Assembly: GCA_958299035.1 (NCBI GenBank)
Contig: CATQJL010000316.1
Span: 39,420,025 to 39,484,024 of the forward strand
DNA: 64,000 nucleotides
Origin: Cylicocyclus nassatus
Taxonomy: Eukaryota > Nematoda > Chromadorea > Rhabditida > Strongylidae
Reading direction: 5' to 3'
Positions 59,313-64,000 of the stretch are shown one piece after another. Position numbers and translations under genes: made by a program. The notes under the pieces were generated by a model, which was not told where the DNA came from, did no database searches, and saw only the letters and a list, made by a program, of their open reading frames with translations. The first letter of the stretch is position 1, and every line of letters starts with the position of its first letter.

Positions 59313-59600
59313 ATACAAAAAAGAAGCGTTCAAGAGCCCATTACAATTATGAATTCACAAAAGGTAGGCATAAATTAAATCAAGAATTTCAAACCACAAA
59401 CGCTTTTCTTTGAGTTTTGAGAATACTTTGCTATTGGCATAGCCATGCAGGTAAGCTCAGAGCAATAACTGTCGAACAATTTTTTTTAGTTCAAACTCTT
59501 CATAATGGAGATCTTGAATGTAATATGTCCTGCAGCAATTTTTACGTCTTTTTGGCAATCTTATTGAAATGAGAACTGCACCTGCTTGTCTGCTTTGAGA

Positions 59601-59820
59601 GCCGGGCATACTTCACGCGATTTCAGTCGCAACGCGATTTGGCAATTCGCCAGAACTCTTCAGATCCAACCCTAGCAAATAGCAAAGCATAGTATATGAA
59701 ACTTACGTGGATTGATGAAATGCTCTATCTTCTGTACATTTAAAAAGTGCTTACAATAAGTTATGGACAGTTGGAATATTGCCAAATCGCGTCGCGACAG
59801 AAATCGCGTAGTATGCGGCC
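59601..59820. repeat. CTTCACGCGATTT TIR element, small copy
   Basis: GCCGGGCATACTTCACGCGATTT and the inverse AAATCGCGTAGTATGCGGCC are 220 bases apart. The ends match the middle-layer element at 23964-24839. Confidence 0.7.
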
Positions 59821-60636
59821 TTTTAGGCTCATTCCATCTCAGCATATAAAATGATACGTTAGAATTGCAGAAGTCAAAAAATGAAAAAATTCAAAATAGG
59901 AAAGTCCACCTTGACTAAATTGAGCTGCAGCATAATTTTTCACAATCCTCAGTTCGAAAGTTGTTACTGGATGTCAAAGGACTTAGACAAAAAAACTGCT
60001 TTAAAACAGGATTGCACTAACTTTTCTAAAAAGTTTCTTAGAATCAACATTTATGGGTTGCACCAAATTTTCTTAGAAATTCCTCATACTCAACATACTC
60101 TACATATTTATAGCTATGATATGGGATGAAATGGATTTATTACACCATAGCAATCAAGCTCAAGAATTTATTTTTTGAGTTTCTAACAATTTACAAGAAA
60201 CTCTTTGCAACCACACTTAGCAAGAAAATAAACACTTACGTTTTACTTATCTTCAGACACAATTACATCTCTTCTGCCCGTGTTCGTTTATGAAAAACTG
60301 ATGCGTCGTTTGAAGCAGTTTCACCTTGTCTGAAACGTTGTCAACAAACCATTCTTTTGAAAGGTGAAGAAAAACCTGAGAACGCAAATGTTTGCGACTG
60401 TTCTAAAAGGAAAAAAGTGAAAAGCACTTCACGCAAAGGCAATTTGAAAATGAAAATATCTTTGTTTCACTTGGAAGCTAAATTAAGGAATAGCTTTCAG
60501 TAATGATACAAATCTCAAATCTATTATAGTAGATGCATTACTGTGAATCTACTCTTTACTCAAAGATTTCACTCTACCAATATTACAATTTATTGAATAT
60601 CTTATTCATTATTTTATCCAAGATTCTATTGTACTA
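59821..60636. other. Gene-free stretch
   Basis: Contains an 82-codon open frame (59881-60129) without recognised domain or splice support. Otherwise AT-rich sequence. Confidence 0.4.
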
Positions 60637-61563
60637 CAGGGTGCGGCAAAAGTCTGGGAGCCTAGTACTTTTTCATACAAAACGAGAAGGGAAGTACCTA
60701 GAAACGAAAAATTTGGCGCACACATAATTCGAACCATTGCAGATACAGCCCAGTTCTTGAGTTGCAAAACTGCCTCTTTTGGCTTCCACGCAGCCCTACA
60801 AAATCTTGGCAAGTCCACCTATCATGGCACGCAAGTAATCGTAATGGAATTCGCCCCACGCCTTTACAATAGCTGCTTCTTTTATCTTGGCAAATGCGCA
60901 GCGTGATAGAGCAAACTTTTGTCTACAACATACTTCCAAAAGAATTTTTTGCATTGCTTAGGATTAAAAATATTGGATTTTTAATTAGATGCATGTCGTC
61001 GCATACCGGAATTTTGGCTAAACTGCGCGAATAAAAACTTGAAAATATCGTTTAAAAAGTATAAAAAGTCTTCTCATAGTCGAATTTCAATAGATTCTAA
61101 TTTAAAAGACATATGCAAAATTACAGCCTTGGTCACAGTGCCTGTTGAGCATTCTATAGCTTTTAAATTTGTTCTGAAGACGGATTTCCACTGGCACGTA
61201 AGTAGCATTCGCAATCTTTTATTTTTCGTTTGCAAGAACAGCTCCTGGCAAAAGCAAAACTAGAATACAATAGCGCAAAGCTTCTTCTATGTTGTGTGCA
61301 TCGAAGTTTTGTAAAATATTAACAGCTTCTAGTTACAGCAAAAATTGTAAATACCAAAAATTCTGGTTTTTTCGCTTTGCAAAAGTACTAGTTTGGTAAT
61401 TTTCATTCTTACAAAAACATATGGCAGCCATTTCCAGCCAAATAAAGTGTATTCTGTAGAGGATGACCGCAGCATCTTGTGGCATAAAATTAAATCAAAA
61501 CCATCAGCATCTTTGTAATTGCAGTACTGCAAAGTTGGGCTCCCAGACTTTTGCCGCACCCTG
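60637..61563. mobile_element. CAGGGTGCGGC TIR element
   Basis: CAGGGTGCGGCAAAAGTCTGGGAG and the inverse CTCCCAGACTTTTGCCGCACCCTG are perfect ends 927 bases apart, flanked by TA. The interior is related to 49517-50449 although the outermost 20 bases differ. No intact transposase. Confidence 0.85.
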
Positions 61564-63234
61564 TACTGTTACATTTTATTTTAGTACTAGAATTTTAAAT
61601 TTATTATGATAGATTTAACATTTATCTACTTTTTACTCCAAGATTTTATTGTGTAACTGATATAAGATTGGTAATCTTATTGATTATTTCATCCAAAATT
61701 TTATTGCATTGCTATTATATTTTATTTTATTGTACCCATTTGAAATTTATCATGATGGATATGATATTTTGAAGCTACTTTCTACTTCAGAATATCAGAG
61801 TAATATTCCTATGATAGATCGTACATAATCTTTCTTCTGTAAGTCTTTACAAAGCAGTTTCAATTTTTCTTTTTTCTATTTTTCACAATTTCATCGTTTC
61901 AGTTGCATATATCCTTTCTAAATGTCTAAAATAAGTACGTAAATCGAGAAAACCAAGAATTAATCACAAAATCAGACTTAGCCTACCAATAATTTCGCAA
62001 CACTATTACAGCATTTTGAAATTGAGAAATCCTCGTATTTATTCGGGGGCAATCTGATGTTTAGTTTGGAGCTCAGTTTCTTGAAAAAAAAACAATTTCG
62101 AATTTTTCTCTTCTATTTTCAACATTCTGACAAATATTAGAATTTTTTGGTACATCGTACATGCTTCAATCTTTGTTAAAAATTAGATACAATCTTAGCT
62201 CTGGTATTTCATCACTGGCAATAAGCCATAAGTCTAACTAGTATTATATTTCACTATTCTTTGTTCCGTCGAGAAAAACTGGACTACGAATTGTTCTTCA
62301 CCCTCGTTTCGAGCTGTTTTTGTGCGTTCGCAATATCGAGGCGTTAAATGGTCGCGCGAGAAATACGATTCAATTCAAGGTTCACAACCAGTTTTCACTA
62401 CAATGTCGTGTCCCGTTAACCTTTTATGATCTTTTTACTTGAAGTTATGGATCAAAACGTGCTTGTGTGAAAGTGGTAGATACAATGTAAAAGGAATTGC
62501 CCTTCATATGTAAAAAAAAACTTGCACTTGTTTGAGTATCCCACAGTCGAGTACGTGGTGGTGCAATTGCACATTTCCCAAAATGGAGTTGATTGTGAGT
62601 CAAGCTTTTTCACATTAAGGATATGGCCGATTTTTCAGTTTTAATGAGGAATGATAGTATTTTTAAGATTGAGATTGAATTGGAAAGCTGAAAAATGAGG
62701 AGAGACAACCCGATTGCGAATAGTTTTTATTTGTTTTGATGCTGCCTGACAGTCCAAAGAACAAGTTTTTGTGTCTCCGTTTCCACTTAAATTTATCCTC
62801 TTTTGTTCTCACATTTATGTTAGTTTCCATTTATTTCCACACAGCGTTAATGACGATGGATTTGGATACCTGAAAACAATAAATTTTTTCAATCCAAGAG
62901 AGTATTTTGTAAGCTTGCTGGCTAATGAAAATTCGATCCAAAGAGTAAGAGCTAGATGTTTTGCTAATCAGTTTTCCAAAAATTTTAGATCTACCCGAAC
63001 TTTTCCCGAAGAAGATTTCAGGCGGAAGTGGATTTTCATAGAATCAGGATTATGTACTTTAGGGCTTATTGTTAACAGAATTTTTGCTCTCTTTTTGGAC
63101 ACTTTTAAACGACAAATGTTGGTTGTACAAATGAATTACAGGATGGTTCTTTTCATATGTTACTCATGACGAACCCAGTTTAACTTCCCATTATGATGTA
63201 GTCAAAAGTAACAGTAAAAATTTTTTATTTAGGT
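61564..63234. other. Gene-free stretch
   Basis: Strongly AT-rich. A 132-codon open frame at 62771-63169 has no domain, signal peptide or splice support and is not called. Confidence 0.4.
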
Positions 63235-64000
63235 CCAGGGCCCGGCACGAGGTGGGAAAACGGGTTTTTCCAAAACGAATTCCCCTTTGATCCCAATAAA
63301 TTTTACGAATACCCCCTTGAGCCCAAAAATGACGTTTTGTGCTTGTGCGACGAGGTTACCGGCCACACTTCGCCTAAAAGCGCTCAAAAGCGCCCAAATT
63401 GCTCAAATTCCTCAAATTACTTCTCAGCTGTATCAAGATAGGAAACAGGAAGAAAAATAAGCAAGAAAAATGATTGAGGAATGAGAAAATATAAAAAAAA
63501 CGCAGTCATAGGAATGAGAGACGCCGTTCCCGCGCGTATCGATTGACTGGGGCGCGCTTTCCATCTTAGAAAGCTAGGCTGCTGATGCGATTTTGGGCTC
63601 TAACAAGGACAAGAGGAGGAGCTTCGGAACCAAAATTTCACCATGTAGTAAACTTTAGGTGTACAACAGATTTATGTAAAAATTTTGAAAAAATTATGTG
63701 ATGAGAGTTTTGCCGACCTCAGGTGGGAATTAGGTCGGCAAATGCCGACCTAATTTGGAAATTAGTTAAGCACGCTCTTCATTCTCATAAGTTTTTCATA
63801 ATATTTCATACTTTATTACTTATTCCTATTGCGCATATACACACCGAATCCCACGCGATCTCGTTACCTCTGCGTTGCAAACGAGCCATTTTTCCATTTC
63901 TTTGGTAGCGCAAAATTTTCAGATAAAAGTTTGCCACAACCCTCAGTCAAATAATTTTTCAATGAAACTCCTCAGTCAAGCCCTGCAAGCCCGTGTGCAT
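63235..64000. repeat. One end of a CCAGGGCCCGGCAC element, then unassigned DNA
   Basis: CCAGGGCCCGGCACGAGGTGG at 63235 matches the ends of the elements at 7525 and 27841. Bases 63355-63420 resemble 43728-43775 in an scc-2 intron. The partner end is not in the window. A small palindrome (AATTAGGTCGGCAAATGCCGACCTAATT-like) lies at 63728-63756. Confidence 0.5.

Noticed and set aside
62771..63169. 132-codon plus-strand open frame
   Set aside because: AT-rich composition and no recognisable domain or supporting exons.
1..64000. tRNA, rRNA or other structural RNA genes
   Set aside because: I saw no cloverleaf with B-box-like sequence and no rRNA signature. A covariance-model search would be needed to exclude small ncRNAs.

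Overview
The window is nematode nuclear DNA, most likely from a strongylid parasite such as a hookworm. That placement is an inference from AT-rich sequence, many short exons, TTTCAG-type acceptors, a nematode-type DB-module secreted protein, worm-like SCC-2 and BBS-4 genes, RTE retrotransposon debris and a very heavy load of foldback/MITE elements. No real gene here is one long ORF, so the models below were built by joining exons whose reading phases agree at each splice junction.

Layout. 1-9472: no gene recognised, only repeats (foldbacks, RTE 3' tails, a mariner-like TIR element). 9473-15567 (+): a 14-exon acyl-CoA synthetase-like gene that stops abruptly at the hinge before the C-terminal domain. 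18881-19699 (-): a 6-exon gene for a small single-pass membrane protein with no recognised family. 19866-22624: transposon debris, including an RTE reverse-transcriptase fragment and a long foldback. 23011-29354 (+): a second, 13-exon acyl-CoA synthetase-like gene, paralogous to the first and matching its exon phases. 30139-46131 (-): a complete 57-exon gene for the cohesin loader SCC-2/Nipped-B (PQN-85), 2,192 codons, with a Gln-rich N-terminus and HEAT repeats. 48885-50784 (-): a 4-exon secreted DB-module protein. 53447-59263 (+): a 12-exon BBS-4 gene, a TPR subunit of the ciliary BBSome. 59264-64000: repeats only.

The two synthetase-like genes are a tandem pair. Both have lost the signature ATP-binding loop, and the second has His where the catalytic C-terminal Lys belongs, so they look like pseudo-enzymes that still keep open frames. 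SCC-2 and BBS-4 act in unrelated processes (cohesin loading and ciliary trafficking); nothing suggests an operon.

The most unusual signal is a family of palindromic elements that share GCCATACT...AGTATGGC ends. The ends are followed inward by 9-bp tandem repeats whose sequence differs completely between copies. There are at least four copies; two are nested with a third element between them inside an intron of the second synthetase-like gene, and two lie in a pile-up of palindromes in an scc-2 intron. A second notable signal is an inverted copy of an scc-2 exon inside another scc-2 intron, which could fold back on the parent exon in pre-mRNA.
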